A DNA stretch of 64,000 nt, taken from assembly GCA_000967895.1 (NCBI GenBank), contig FO203512.1, positions 372,001 through 436,000 of the forward strand, read 5' to 3'. The stretch comes from Oleispira antarctica RB-8 (lineage in GTDB: Bacteria > Pseudomonadota > Gammaproteobacteria > Pseudomonadales > Oceanobacteraceae). Position numbers and translations under genes: made by a program. Positions 54,107-63,032 of this stretch are shown here, in pieces; the first letter of the stretch is position 1, and the number at the start of each line of letters is the position of its first letter. Under the pieces are notes generated by a model. It searched no databases. It was not told where the DNA came from and saw only the letters and a program-made list of their open reading frames with translations.

Positions 54107-55822
54107 TTGGTCGCTATCGGAGCTCCAGATAATGCAGCGGTTGCGGCCTTGAGTTTTTGCTTGATAGAGCGCAAGGTCGGCTTGGCGTAATAATTCATTA
54201 ATGCTTGTTGATTGGCTTTTTGCTGAAATACCGGTGCTAATTGTGATGGATTCAACGGGGTTGATGGGGGTTGTCGCAATAAGATTGCGAATACGTTCGC
54301 TCATGTTTAGCGCATCTTCGAGTTGTGTCATCGGCATAATTAATAAAAACTCTTCTCCGCCCCAGCGACATATAGTATCGGAGGGGCGAATAAATTGATT
54401 AATTGTATGGCTTATAAACTGCAATACTTGATCGCCAATATCATGACCATGAAGATCATTGACGTTTTTAAAATGATCAATGTCTATTAGGGCAATAGAA
54501 TATTCTTCTCCTTCAGGGTAATTAAGGCGATCTAAAATCCGATGGCCATGACGTCGATTGGCAATTAATGTGAGGTCGTCTGTATTGGCTAAATTTTCCA
54601 TACGAGAATTAAGTTTTAATAAGGTTCGATTGGATCTTTCTAATGCTAACGTGCGCTGAGTAATTATATCTTCTAGGTCGTTATTCAGTTGAGCTAATTG
54701 ATGCTCGGCATCTTTGCGTCGACGAACTTGGGCTGATAATAAAATAATGATAATCGTCAGTGCAATGATAATGCTGGTAATGATAATAATGGCACTAGCA
54801 AAGCGGGAGAATAAGGTTTCTGGTTTGAAATTAATTTCACTTTCACCAGGTAGGTCGTTTATTTCGAGATTAAATCTCTTAAGCTGACGGTTGTCGAAAC
54901 TCGGTAGAAATTGCGGCTCAATGTTTTGAGAGAAACTAGAAATCTCTGTTCCTGATAAAATATCTAAGGCGATTTGCGCTGTGTTTCTGCCATGGAGTTG
55001 CGGATTGTTCATATAGCCTCCGACAATACCAAGCCCCATTAGCGGCGTTCCCCACATGCCATAAATAGGGGATTTTGAATACCGAGTTAAAAGAGGGATA
55101 TCGTCGTGATATGAAAAATAACGACCTTTATTATCTTTACTTAATACACTTATGAGATAAGCCTTGCCGTTGCCTCTATTCTTACTTTTGCTGGAATTAT
55201 TTACTTGATATAGTAATTCTTCAAAGGAGAAATCATCTTGCAGAGTTAATTCAATGCTAGGGTGGTGCCAGCCTTTTTTTAATTCTGTAACTTTTTCTGA
55301 GAAGAAATTTCCCAGTGAACTTTTGTCTGATAATACAATGATTTCATCGATTTCATCTTTATGTAATTCAGTAATCAGTTGCAAGTTTTCTGCAATCGCC
55401 TCTCCTTCTTGAATCCCAACAAAGTTATTTAATCTGGCAAGTTTTTGAGTTAAATCAAAATGAATGCCGTTATATACAACAGGCGTTCCAGGAAAAATAT
55501 CATCCCGGTACTGGATTAAAAATTCTAATGCAAAATCACCGGTACTAATGATTATATTGGGTTTTAATTGGCTGTATTTATGTTGATAAAGGCGCGCAAG
55601 GACTTGTCTGTAAACTAGGTCATCACTAAAGCGGCGACTGTCCATAAATTCTACATGCAGATCTTCATCAGCAACTTCAGAACTCAGTACTTGTAGAATG
55701 CTTTGGTTATTGGCTTTAGTCCATTGGTATTGAGGATTATAGGAATTGAACAGCAGCACTTTAGGCCCAGCAATGCTGGTGGAAGCAAACAAGAGGATCA
55801 GTAGGCCGTACAACCAATACAT
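54086..55822 (-). CDS. Diguanylate cyclase with an ABC-type periplasmic sensor
   Basis: The 578-residue protein has a signal or anchor helix and an ABC sugar-binding-like sensor (about 20-320, KVLLFNSYNPQYQWTKANNQ). A membrane helix at about 342-362 and a coiled linker follow. The GGDEF domain has active-site GGEEFLLIM and an RxxD inhibitory site (RPSD) before it. It makes c-di-GMP in response to a periplasmic ligand. Its 3' end overlaps the phosphoketolase-family gene by about 20 bases in a tail-to-tail arrangement. Confidence 0.93.
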   Translation of the reverse strand: MYWLYGLLILLFASTSIAGPKVLLFNSYNPQYQWTKANNQSILQVLSSEVADEDLHVEFMDSRRFSDDLVYRQVLARLYQHKYSQLKPNIIISTGDFALEFLIQYRDDIFPGTPVVYNGIHFDLTQKLARLNNFVGIQEGEAIAENLQLITELHKDEIDEIIVLSDKSSLGNFFSEKVTELKKGWHHPSIELTLQDDFSFEELLYQVNNSSKSKNRGNGKAYLISVLSKDNKGRYFSYHDDIPLLTRYSKSPIYGMWGTPLMGLGIVGGYMNNPQLHGRNTAQIALDILSGTEISSFSQNIEPQFLPSFDNRQLKRFNLEINDLPGESEINFKPETLFSRFASAIIIITSIIIALTIIIILLSAQVRRRKDAEHQLAQLNNDLEDIITQRTLALERSNRTLLKLNSRMENLANTDDLTLIANRRHGHRILDRLNYPEGEEYSIALIDIDHFKNVNDLHGHDIGDQVLQFISHTINQFIRPSDTICRWGGEEFLLIMPMTQLEDALNMSERIRNLIATTPINPVESITISTGISAKSQSTSINELLRQADLALYQAKTQGRNRCIIWSSDSDQLKRPLD

Positions 55823-55955
55823 GGATATTCCTGATATTTATAAGGCGATATATTCACTTATTAAGACTAGCTCATCGCTAAAAAGTTGCTATAAAACACG
55901 ACTATTTCGGCCCCTCTGTTAACGTCTTATATTTTAACTATAATCTTACTGGGTA

Positions 55956-57209
55956 TTAAGGTCTCATTTTTACGAGAGTGCCGCCGGCATTGGATTTTAA
56001 CCACCCGCGTATACGACGATTGGTGGGGTTTTCGTTTTCATGATAACTGGGCATGTCGGATGTGATAATCTGTTGGTATTCTTCGTTCTTATTACGTTTC
56101 ATTATTGCTTGTCGGTTTTTTCCTTGTTTTATTGCATAAGTTTTGTTGGGCTGAATAAGATCTAAAAAAGGAATCTTCAGCTTAGTCAGCTGCTGGTTCA
56201 TTATAAGCGTGCTATGCCGACTAGGCATGGCATCGATGGTGACGAGTGTTAGACCCTTGTTATCATTCTTACCAGTAACCTTGGCGTCAGTATCGCCATT
56301 CTGTGAATCAATATAATCGATGGCCCAAGCGGCACCAATACCATAGCCGATAATTACTAGGTTTAGCTGGCCCTTACTGCGCAAATATTCCATGGCTGCG
56401 ACGATGCGTTGCTGGTTTTGTTTTCTGTAATGTTCTATGGGGTCAATGGCCATTTCTTCTGCAGGACTCAAGGCTTCTGTCGTTTTATTTTCTAGGTCGG
56501 GTAATTTAGCCAATTTGGGTAGTGCTGGTTCTAGGCTGTCGTCGGCCAGTGCATCATTGTCTTCCTGCTCGTCCGGTTGGCCTGATAAATCTGGACCATC
56601 GTTATCAGTCGCCTCTTCTGTGAGTAGCGGCTCACCCTTTTGGTTGGTGGTGATGGGTTCTGTGCCTCCTGCGTTCTCATTTTCTTCCGTATCAGTTGAT
56701 GAGCTTGAGGCGTTAGGTTGAGACGCGATGTCTTGTCTTGTGATGCGTTGGCGAGCAGGTGTGTCTGGTAGTTCAATGGAAAGTGTTGACCAACCATGTT
56801 GAGGAAGGTATTCCCGCAGTGGCGCGACAATGTCTGGCCAGTGGCCATGTTGCTGATTGTCATGCAAAATTAAAACCCCACCCTGAGGGTTGCCAGTAGC
56901 CTCTGCTAAAAACAATCCGTAGTAGTCTTCGGCTAAGCCGGATAATTGAACGATTTCATCTTGTCGTTCCATCAGTTCCAAGTGATGAATGAGGGCCTGA
57001 GCTCGTTTTTTGGGTATATTGGGCAGGTAATACGAGGGGGCATCAGCTGTCGGTGCTGCTTCTGCATCGTTAGTATTTGAGCTGGTTTTATCTGAGTCAT
57101 CGTCATCATTAGCGGCCCACGATAGATTCGCGATGCCGAACAAGCCGCTAAAGCACAGCAGTAGTGGGGCTATTTTTGTGGTTAAGCGATAAACAGATAG
57201 CAGAAGCAT
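55956..57209 (-). CDS. DUF3530 family alpha/beta hydrolase-like protein
   Basis: The 417-residue protein has a signal peptide (about 1-32). The DUF3530 hydrolase-like fold follows (GVLILHDNQQHGHWPDI, LSIELPD, VIIGYGIGAAWAIDYI). Long acidic low-complexity linkers occur near 33-53 and 165-245. The nucleophile motif GYGIG has Gly where Ser is usual, so it may not be an enzyme. It is divergent from rpe. Confidence 0.8.
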   Translation of the reverse strand: MLLLSVYRLTTKIAPLLLCFSGLFGIANLSWAANDDDDSDKTSSNTNDAEAAPTADAPSYYLPNIPKKRAQALIHHLELMERQDEIVQLSGLAEDYYGLFLAEATGNPQGGVLILHDNQQHGHWPDIVAPLREYLPQHGWSTLSIELPDTPARQRITRQDIASQPNASSSSTDTEENENAGGTEPITTNQKGEPLLTEEATDNDGPDLSGQPDEQEDNDALADDSLEPALPKLAKLPDLENKTTEALSPAEEMAIDPIEHYRKQNQQRIVAAMEYLRSKGQLNLVIIGYGIGAAWAIDYIDSQNGDTDAKVTGKNDNKGLTLVTIDAMPSRHSTLIMNQQLTKLKIPFLDLIQPNKTYAIKQGKNRQAIMKRNKNEEYQQIITSDMPSYHENENPTNRRIRGWLKSNAGGTLVKMRP

Positions 57210-57350
57210 TTTGTCTTTTAGTACCTTTTAAGTTCAGATTAGAGGAGGTATTACTTAATAGCCTAGTTAAGAAGCAAAAGATGTTCCTTACTTTTATGCA
57301 ACTTTCCCTTTAAAATGCGTCTATAACCGCTATTCAACATTGAGATATTT

Positions 57351-58022
57351 ATGCCTGATTACAAAATTGCTCCTTCTATCTTAGCCGCTGATTTCGCTCG
57401 TTTAGGGGAAGAAGTGGATAATGTATTAGCCGCGGGTGCTGATATTGTTCACTTTGATGTGATGGATAATCATTATGTTCCGAATTTAACGATTGGACCT
57501 ATGGTTTGCGCTGCATTGCGTAAGCATGGTGTGACCGCTGAGATTGATGTGCATTTAATGGTGTCGCCAGTCGATGGCATGATTAACGATTTCATTAAAG
57601 CGGGCGCAACGTATGTGACGTTTCATCCTGAAGCGACTCATCATATTGACCGCAGTTTGCAGATTATTAAGGATGCAGGTTGTAAAGCGGGCTTGGTTTT
57701 TAATCCTGCAACTCCTTTGCATCACATGGCTCACGTTATGGATAAGTTGGATATGGTTTTGTTAATGTCGGTGAATCCCGGATTTGGTGGCCAATCATTT
57801 ATTCCTCATACGCTTGAGAAATTAAAAGAAGCTAGAAAGATGATTGATGAGTCTGGTTATGATATTCGCTTGGAAGTTGATGGCGGCGTTAAAGTAGATA
57901 ATATTCGTGCCTGTGCTGAAGCGGGCGCTGATACGTTTGTGGCGGGCTCGGCGATTTTTGGTCAGCCGGATTACAAAGCCGTCATCGATGAGATGCGTGC
58001 TGAGTTAGCCTTGGTTAAATAA
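57351..58022 (+). CDS. rpe: Ribulose-phosphate 3-epimerase
   Basis: Rpe interconverts ribulose and xylulose 5-phosphates in the pentose phosphate pathway. The 223-residue TIM barrel has [31 protein letters not shown] and metal His/Asp residues. [10 protein letters not shown] and [11 protein letters not shown] follow. It is 17 bases from gph. Confidence 0.98.
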   Translation: MPDYKIAPSILAADFARLGEEVDNVLAAGADIVHFDVMDNHYVPNLTIGPMVCAALRKHGVTAEIDVHLMVSPVDGMINDFIKAGATYVTFHPEATHHIDRSLQIIKDAGCKAGLVFNPATPLHHMAHVMDKLDMVLLMSVNPGFGGQSFIPHTLEKLKEARKMIDESGYDIRLEVDGGVKVDNIRACAEAGADTFVAGSAIFGQPDYKAVIDEMRAELALVK

Positions 58023-58039
58023 TTCTTAATCGTAAGGTT

Positions 58040-58777
58040 ATGAGTATGAGTACTGCATCTATTTTTTCTAGGCAGGTAGCTGAGTTAAATTCTCAGTCTA
58101 CCCAAGCTGTACTATTTGATCTGGATGGAACGCTGATTGATAGCGTGCCAGATCTTACGGCGGCGATCGATGAGATGCTGGAAAGCATCGGTAAAGCACC
58201 GGCGGGAGAGGTAAAAGTCAATCGCTGGGTCGGTAACGGTGCGGCCGCTTTGGTGAAACGTGCACTCGCCGATCGTGACGATGGCGATGCGTTGCATAAT
58301 GCTCGTTATTCGAATGAAGCGTATTCTTCTGCTTACTCTGTATTCGAGCGTGCATATGCTCAACGTTTAACACAAGCCACCGGGCTGTATGACGGTGTGT
58401 TATCAGTTTTATCAGCGTTAATCTCTGCGGATATAAAGTTGGGTTTGATCACTAATAAACCGAGACAATTCACATTACCTTTATTGAAAGCCTTAGATAT
58501 TGATCATTACTTTTCAGATGTCTTATGTGGCGATGATTTAGAGTTTAAAAAACCTCATCCTCTGCCAGTATTAACGGCGCTCAAAAATTTGTCGGTCAGT
58601 GCTCAGCAAGCAATAATGGTGGGAGATTCTATCTCTGATATTAAATCGGCTACGGCTGCTGGTGTAAAAACCGTGGCAGTAACGTATGGCTACAATCATG
58701 GGATACCAATTACGGATGTGCGTAATGATTGCCAAGCCAATGTGTACATTGACCATATAAAGCAGTTAATCAGTTGA
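58040..58777 (+). CDS. gph: Phosphoglycolate phosphatase
   Basis: Gph is a HAD phosphatase that removes 2-phosphoglycolate. The 245-residue protein has the nucleophile LFDLDGTLIDS at about 31-41. It also has KLGLITNKP, KPHPLP and MVGDSISDIKSA. A trpE gene does not follow, unlike in some relatives; a terminator does. Confidence 0.95.
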   Translation: MSMSTASIFSRQVAELNSQSTQAVLFDLDGTLIDSVPDLTAAIDEMLESIGKAPAGEVKVNRWVGNGAAALVKRALADRDDGDALHNARYSNEAYSSAYSVFERAYAQRLTQATGLYDGVLSVLSALISADIKLGLITNKPRQFTLPLLKALDIDHYFSDVLCGDDLEFKKPHPLPVLTALKNLSVSAQQAIMVGDSISDIKSATAAGVKTVAVTYGYNHGIPITDVRNDCQANVYIDHIKQLIS

Positions 58778-58841
58778 AGTATTTTTTTTAAAGTAACTTT
58801 TCAAAAAACAGTAATTAAAAAAACAGTAGTTATAAAAGTGA

Positions 58842-58880
58842 AAAAAGCAGCTACTCGATAAACGGCGTAGCTGCTTTATT
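58842..58880. terminator. Bidirectional terminator after gph
   Basis: AAAGCAGCTAC pairs with GTAGCTGCTTT, with A/T runs on both sides. It separates gph from the convergent outer-membrane gene at 58902. Confidence 0.88.
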
Positions 58881-58901
58881 TGTCATTCACGCATTACGTT
58901 A

Positions 58902-59417
58902 TTAGAAACGGATAAGTGCGTTAGCTTGGTAAGAAGAGATTAAATCTTTATTAACAAACTCTGCGCGTACATCTACTTTGGGTGTAATGCGATAACCTGC
59001 ACCAATGCCCATAAAGATGCCATCATCGTCACCGACTTCTAAGCCTACGCGAGCTAATCCGTATAGGTTAGGATCAACTTCGGTCAAATTTCTTTGCAAA
59101 ACAACCGAACCTGAAATACCAGTGACTCTTTCTTTATTGCCTGGACCAAAGTCGAAACTGCTAGTACGGAAAAAACCAACTTCCGCAAACGTTTCAATGT
59201 CTTTAATGGCATTCGCAATGGGAACACCCGCAAAAATCTGTATTCCTGATGCCGCTTCATTACCAGCACCTTTAATCACTGAACCAAAATCCAAATTGTT
59301 ATAACTAACGCCGGCGCCGACATAAAGGCCTTTTGGGGAGGCGGTGTCTTGCTGTTCATCTGCAAAAACTTGAGAGGCTGCGATTGTCAGTAGGCTAGTT
59401 ATCAATAATTTTTTCAT
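58902..59417 (-). CDS. Outer-membrane beta-barrel protein
   Basis: The 171-residue protein has a signal peptide (MKKLLITSLLTIAASQVFA). Alternating hydrophobic strands and a C-terminal Phe (QANALIRF) are typical of small outer-membrane barrels. No close family is named. A ribosome-binding site AAGGAAA precedes the ATG. It is a single gene with its own terminator. Confidence 0.8.
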   Translation of the reverse strand: MKKLLITSLLTIAASQVFADEQQDTASPKGLYVGAGVSYNNLDFGSVIKGAGNEAASGIQIFAGVPIANAIKDIETFAEVGFFRTSSFDFGPGNKERVTGISGSVVLQRNLTEVDPNLYGLARVGLEVGDDDGIFMGIGAGYRITPKVDVRAEFVNKDLISSYQANALIRF

Positions 59418-59504
59418 GATATTTTCCTTTTGTTGAGTGTGAATAAAGTATATGAATTGAGATTGTGTATAGTTTTTGCGCTTTTCTTAAGTAAGCGGCT
59501 GCTT

Positions 59505-60530
59505 CTAATTTGGAATGTATAAGGGTTCTTCTTGTAGGGCCGATAATTGCTCACGTAAAGATAATACGTGTTCTGACCAGTAGCGTACACCGGTAAACCA
59601 TGGGAATGCCAGCGGAAATGCGGGATCAGACCAACGCTCTACAACCCAAGCAGTATGTTTAATAAGACGAATCGTACGCAAGCATTCAATCCATTTCAAT
59701 TGATGATAAGGGAAAGGTTGGAAAACTTCATAACCCTTTCGAATGGCTTCTAATTGCTGCAGTTGTTCTTCGCGCTCACCACTGAGTAACATCCAAATAT
59801 CTTGCATGGCAGGACCTTGCACGCAATCATCAAAATCAACCACGTAGAGTTGTTCGTCGCGCCATAACAAATTGCCGACATGGCAATCACCATGAATGCG
59901 CAAAGTGTCGCTCATGGCTGGCTGATATTGTTGTTTTACCAATTCATTCAGGTCGCGACATAAGGATTCATAAGCAGGACGAAAATCTTCATTTAATAAA
60001 CCCGAGTTTAAAACGGTCTCGCAGCTTTGTTCGATAATGGTTTTATCTTGGCTTTTTCCCAGCGCTGCTTGGCCGTTCCAAATAGGACGGTGTTGGAAGT
60101 TATAGTCTCTGCCTACTTGATGCATGCGCGCTAACCAGCGGCCTAAATATTCCAGCTGATCACAGTTGGCAATTTCAGGAGAGTGGCCACTTTTGCGGGG
60201 GGAAATCGAAAAATAAAATTCTTTGTATTCAAACAGTGTTTGGCCGTTGAATTCAAGAGGTGCAACCACGGGTAAATCTTCTTCTGCCAGTTCGGCGAGA
60301 AATTGATGCTCTTCCAAAATCGCGGATTTTGACCAGCGGTTTGGTCGGTAGAACTTCACAATAATGGGTGTTTCTTCTTCAATGCCGACTTGATAGACGC
60401 GGTTTTCATAGCTGTTCAGCGGATATTGGCGCATATCGGTTAATAAGCCCACGCTTTCAACAGCGTCGATCACAGCATCTGGGCTAAGGCTTTGATAAGG
60501 GTGTAAAGAAGGTGTTTCTATACGGGTCAT
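59505..60530 (-). CDS. srkA: Stress response kinase SrkA (YihE)
   Basis: SrkA is a Ser/Thr kinase-like protein linked to stress survival. The 341-residue aminoglycoside-phosphotransferase fold has IVKFYRPNRWSKSAILEEHQ. The catalytic IHGDCHVGNLLW follows, with metal-binding VVDFDDCVQGP. Start and length are usual. Confidence 0.95.
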   Translation of the reverse strand: MTRIETPSLHPYQSLSPDAVIDAVESVGLLTDMRQYPLNSYENRVYQVGIEEETPIIVKFYRPNRWSKSAILEEHQFLAELAEEDLPVVAPLEFNGQTLFEYKEFYFSISPRKSGHSPEIANCDQLEYLGRWLARMHQVGRDYNFQHRPIWNGQAALGKSQDKTIIEQSCETVLNSGLLNEDFRPAYESLCRDLNELVKQQYQPAMSDTLRIHGDCHVGNLLWRDEQLYVVDFDDCVQGPAMQDIWMLLSGEREEQLQQLEAIRKGYEVFQPFPYHQLKWIECLRTIRLIKHTAWVVERWSDPAFPLAFPWFTGVRYWSEHVLSLREQLSALQEEPLYIPN

Positions 60531-60616
60531 ATTTAGCCGCTACCTAGTCGAGGAGACGCAATTAATTCGTCGCAGTATAACTGAGCTAGGTATGAATCGC
60601 AGTAAATAGAGTGGGT

Positions 60617-61384
60617 CTAATGTTTCGGTGTGCGCGCTAAGCACCAAACGCCTACTCGACTTGCGCCGGCATCTTTAAGAATGAGTGCCATTGAGTGGGC
60701 AGTGCTTCCTGTGGTCATGACATCGTCAATTAACATGATGTGTTCGCCATTCAGCACTTTACGTGTGGGATGAAAATGTAAGCCAACATTATTGATACGC
60801 TGGTGGCGATTTAACTCTTTTTGTTCACTGCTATGGCTGCGCATTGCCAGTTGCGAGATGACAGGCTTGTTGAGTGCGCGACCCAATTCTCTGGTAATGA
60901 GTTCTGCTGGATTGAATCCACGCTTCATCAAACTCCAGCGAGTCGACGGTACAAACGTAAAGGCATCAACGCTGTCTAAACTATCAGGCTGTTTTAGTAT
61001 CATGAGGCTGGCAAGTTTATGTGCCCACTCCGTGCGTCGATTGCTTTTTAAACGTTGTAACCAAGTATCAATCGGTGTGGCGTAGGTGAAACTGCTGTGG
61101 CTGTAATCAAACGCGGGTTTTTTATGTAGGCATTGCCCGCAATAACCTTGATTTGGTAATGCAATGGCGCATATCTGGCAGCAATGTTTTACGTGAGGCA
61201 GGGTATCTTCGCAGTCTGAGCATATAAAGCCTGCGGCGTTATGTTTTTCTAAGCACAGCTCACAGGTTTTATTTGAAAATTCCGGTAGTGCAAATTTTAA
61301 CCGTGAGTATACCTTTTTTTCTATCCAAGTTGACCAATCCATGTGTCTAGCTATGATGCTTTTAGTAATCCAATTGATAAGCAT
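60617..61384 (-). CDS. comF: ComF family protein
   Basis: The 255-residue protein has Cys pairs forming zinc sites (CELCLEK, CSDC, CQICA, CGQC). A phosphoribosyltransferase-like domain with MLIDDVMTTGSTAHSM follows. ComF proteins aid DNA uptake in naturally competent bacteria. It is divergent from bioB with only 35 bases between. Confidence 0.93.
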   Translation of the reverse strand: MLINWITKSIIARHMDWSTWIEKKVYSRLKFALPEFSNKTCELCLEKHNAAGFICSDCEDTLPHVKHCCQICAIALPNQGYCGQCLHKKPAFDYSHSSFTYATPIDTWLQRLKSNRRTEWAHKLASLMILKQPDSLDSVDAFTFVPSTRWSLMKRGFNPAELITRELGRALNKPVISQLAMRSHSSEQKELNRHQRINNVGLHFHPTRKVLNGEHIMLIDDVMTTGSTAHSMALILKDAGASRVGVWCLARTPKH

Positions 61385-61419
61385 TCTAACAGTTGCTTGA
61401 TATAAAAGGTAAGAGTCAA

Positions 61420-62472
61420 ATGAACGAAATGTTGGAAAAGTTGCGCCATGATTGGCAGCAGCAAGAGGTGGCTGAGTTATTTGCCTTACCCATGAATGAT
61501 CTGTTGTTTAGGGCTCAGACGATTCATCGCCAATATTTCGACCCTAATCAGGTGCAGGTCAGTACCTTATTATCGATTAAAACCGGAGCTTGCCCTGAAG
61601 ACTGTGCTTATTGTCCACAAAGTGCTCGCTACGATACCAAGCTTGAAAAAGAAAAACTGATGGAAGTCGAGGCGGTTATCGAAAAAGCCAAAGCGGCTAA
61701 AGCGGCGGGTTCAGATCGATTTTGCATGGGCGCTGCTTGGCGTTCTCCGCGTGCGAAAGATATGCCCTATGTATTAGCAATGGTTGAAGGTGTTAAAGAT
61801 CTAGGCATGGAAACGTGCATGACGCTGGGCATGCTTGACCAAGAAAAATCTGAACAGTTGGCGAATGCAGGTTTGGATTATTACAATCATAACCTTGATA
61901 CTTCTCCTGAATATTATGGCGAAATTATTACTACGCGCACCTATTCCGATCGCCTAGATACACTGCAACATGTGCGTGATTCGGGCATGAAAGTTTGCTC
62001 TGGTGGCATCGTCGGCATGGGCGAAAAAGAAAAAGATCGCATTGGTTTGTTGCGCCAGTTGGCTAACTTGCCTCAGCATCCTGATTCTGTGCCGATTAAT
62101 CAGCTGGTGAAAGTAGAGGGAACACCGTTAGAAACAGAAGGGGATTTAGATCCTTTCGAGTTTATTCGTACCATCGCAGTGGCTCGGATTATGATGCCAC
62201 AATCACACGTGCGCTTAAGCGCTGGCCGCGAAGAAATGTCAGAAGAAATGCAGTCTATGTGTTTTTTTGCTGGGGCAAACTCTATTTTTTACGGTGAGTG
62301 TTTATTAACAACCCCTAACCCTGCAGCCAATAAAGACCAAGATTTATTCCGTAAGCTGGGCATCAACTCAGATCATAAAGTAACTCAGCCACCGCAAGAG
62401 TTGGATGACTTATTGATTGCTGGTGCTGCAAAGACTGTCGAAAGTGATATGTTTTACAGTGCAGTTACGTAA
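61420..62472 (+). CDS. bioB: Biotin synthase
   Basis: BioB inserts sulfur into dethiobiotin using radical SAM chemistry. The product, about 350 residues from ATG 61420, has the cluster motif [11 protein letters not shown]. It also has [29 protein letters not shown] and [27 protein letters not shown] segments. The ATG follows AAGGTAAGAG; a TTG 27 bases earlier is less likely. The usual bioF, bioH, bioC and bioD genes do not follow. Confidence 0.97.
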   Translation: MNEMLEKLRHDWQQQEVAELFALPMNDLLFRAQTIHRQYFDPNQVQVSTLLSIKTGACPEDCAYCPQSARYDTKLEKEKLMEVEAVIEKAKAAKAAGSDRFCMGAAWRSPRAKDMPYVLAMVEGVKDLGMETCMTLGMLDQEKSEQLANAGLDYYNHNLDTSPEYYGEIITTRTYSDRLDTLQHVRDSGMKVCSGGIVGMGEKEKDRIGLLRQLANLPQHPDSVPINQLVKVEGTPLETEGDLDPFEFIRTIAVARIMMPQSHVRLSAGREEMSEEMQSMCFFAGANSIFYGECLLTTPNPAANKDQDLFRKLGINSDHKVTQPPQELDDLLIAGAAKTVESDMFYSAVT

Positions 62473-62542
62473 ATAGCGCTTCTAGCTTAGTCATTTAATA
62501 AAGCATTCAGGAAAGTCAGGCTATATAACAATATAGTCTAAT

Positions 62543-62570
62543 AAGAGGCCAGCATACCGCTGGCCTCTTT
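62543..62570 (+). terminator. Terminator after bioB
   Basis: AAGAGGCCAGC pairs with GCTGGCCTCTT, ending in a short T run (TTT). It closes the bioB transcript. Confidence 0.7.
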
Positions 62571-62621
62571 GCGTTTAGCTGTTTAAAATATATACAGTGA
62601 AGTATGAGTTTGATGTATGTC

Positions 62622-62636
62622 TTGAGCATCGCTCAA
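62622..62636. promoter_or_regulatory. Inverted repeat upstream of the gene at 62704
   Basis: TTGAGC and GCTCAA form a perfect 6-bp inverted repeat around ATC, about 68 bp before the ATG at 62704. It could be an operator. No regulator is assigned. Confidence 0.3.
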
Positions 62637-62703
62637 TGCGTATTAAATTAAGTAGTATGTTGGCATCAGATTAAGTTTTCGGTTAAGTATTAAAGAGGTA
62701 TTT

Positions 62704-62955
62704 ATGAATATAGGGTCTACTTCTGGTTCATCATTTAGTATCGCCACTGCTGGTGTTCAGCAAAATTCGGAGCAAGTAAAGCAAGCGGCACAGCAAGTTG
62801 TAGAAGCGACAACGGCGCGTCCTGCTCAAGGCACCGTAGAGGTAACAGATGCTTTAGTGAAATTAAAAGAAGGTGAGCAGGGTGTCCAGTTGAATGCCAA
62901 GGTATTAGAAGCTGCGGATAAACAAATTGGTTCGCTATTAGACATAAAGGCTTAA
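62704..62955 (+). CDS. Small flagellar-associated-like protein
   Basis: The 83-residue protein starts MNIGSTSGSSFSIATAG and has a C-terminal VTDALVKLKEGEQGVQLNAK, then VLEAADKQIGSLLDI. That tail resembles the C-terminus of flagellar rod and hook proteins. AAAGAGG sits five bases before the ATG. Its role is not established. It lies beside the SprA-like gene. Confidence 0.65.
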   Translation: MNIGSTSGSSFSIATAGVQQNSEQVKQAAQQVVEATTARPAQGTVEVTDALVKLKEGEQGVQLNAKVLEAADKQIGSLLDIKA

Positions 62956-63032
62956 ATACAAAGTTTTAACAAAAGTTTTAAAAAAAGAATCTAAACCTTA
63001 GAAATCAGAAGGAAAAGGTAGCCAGAGAAAGT

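Noticed and set aside
61391-61419. BirA operator between comF and bioB
   Set aside because: The 35-bp gap lacks the TTGTAAACC-type inverted repeat expected for BirA.
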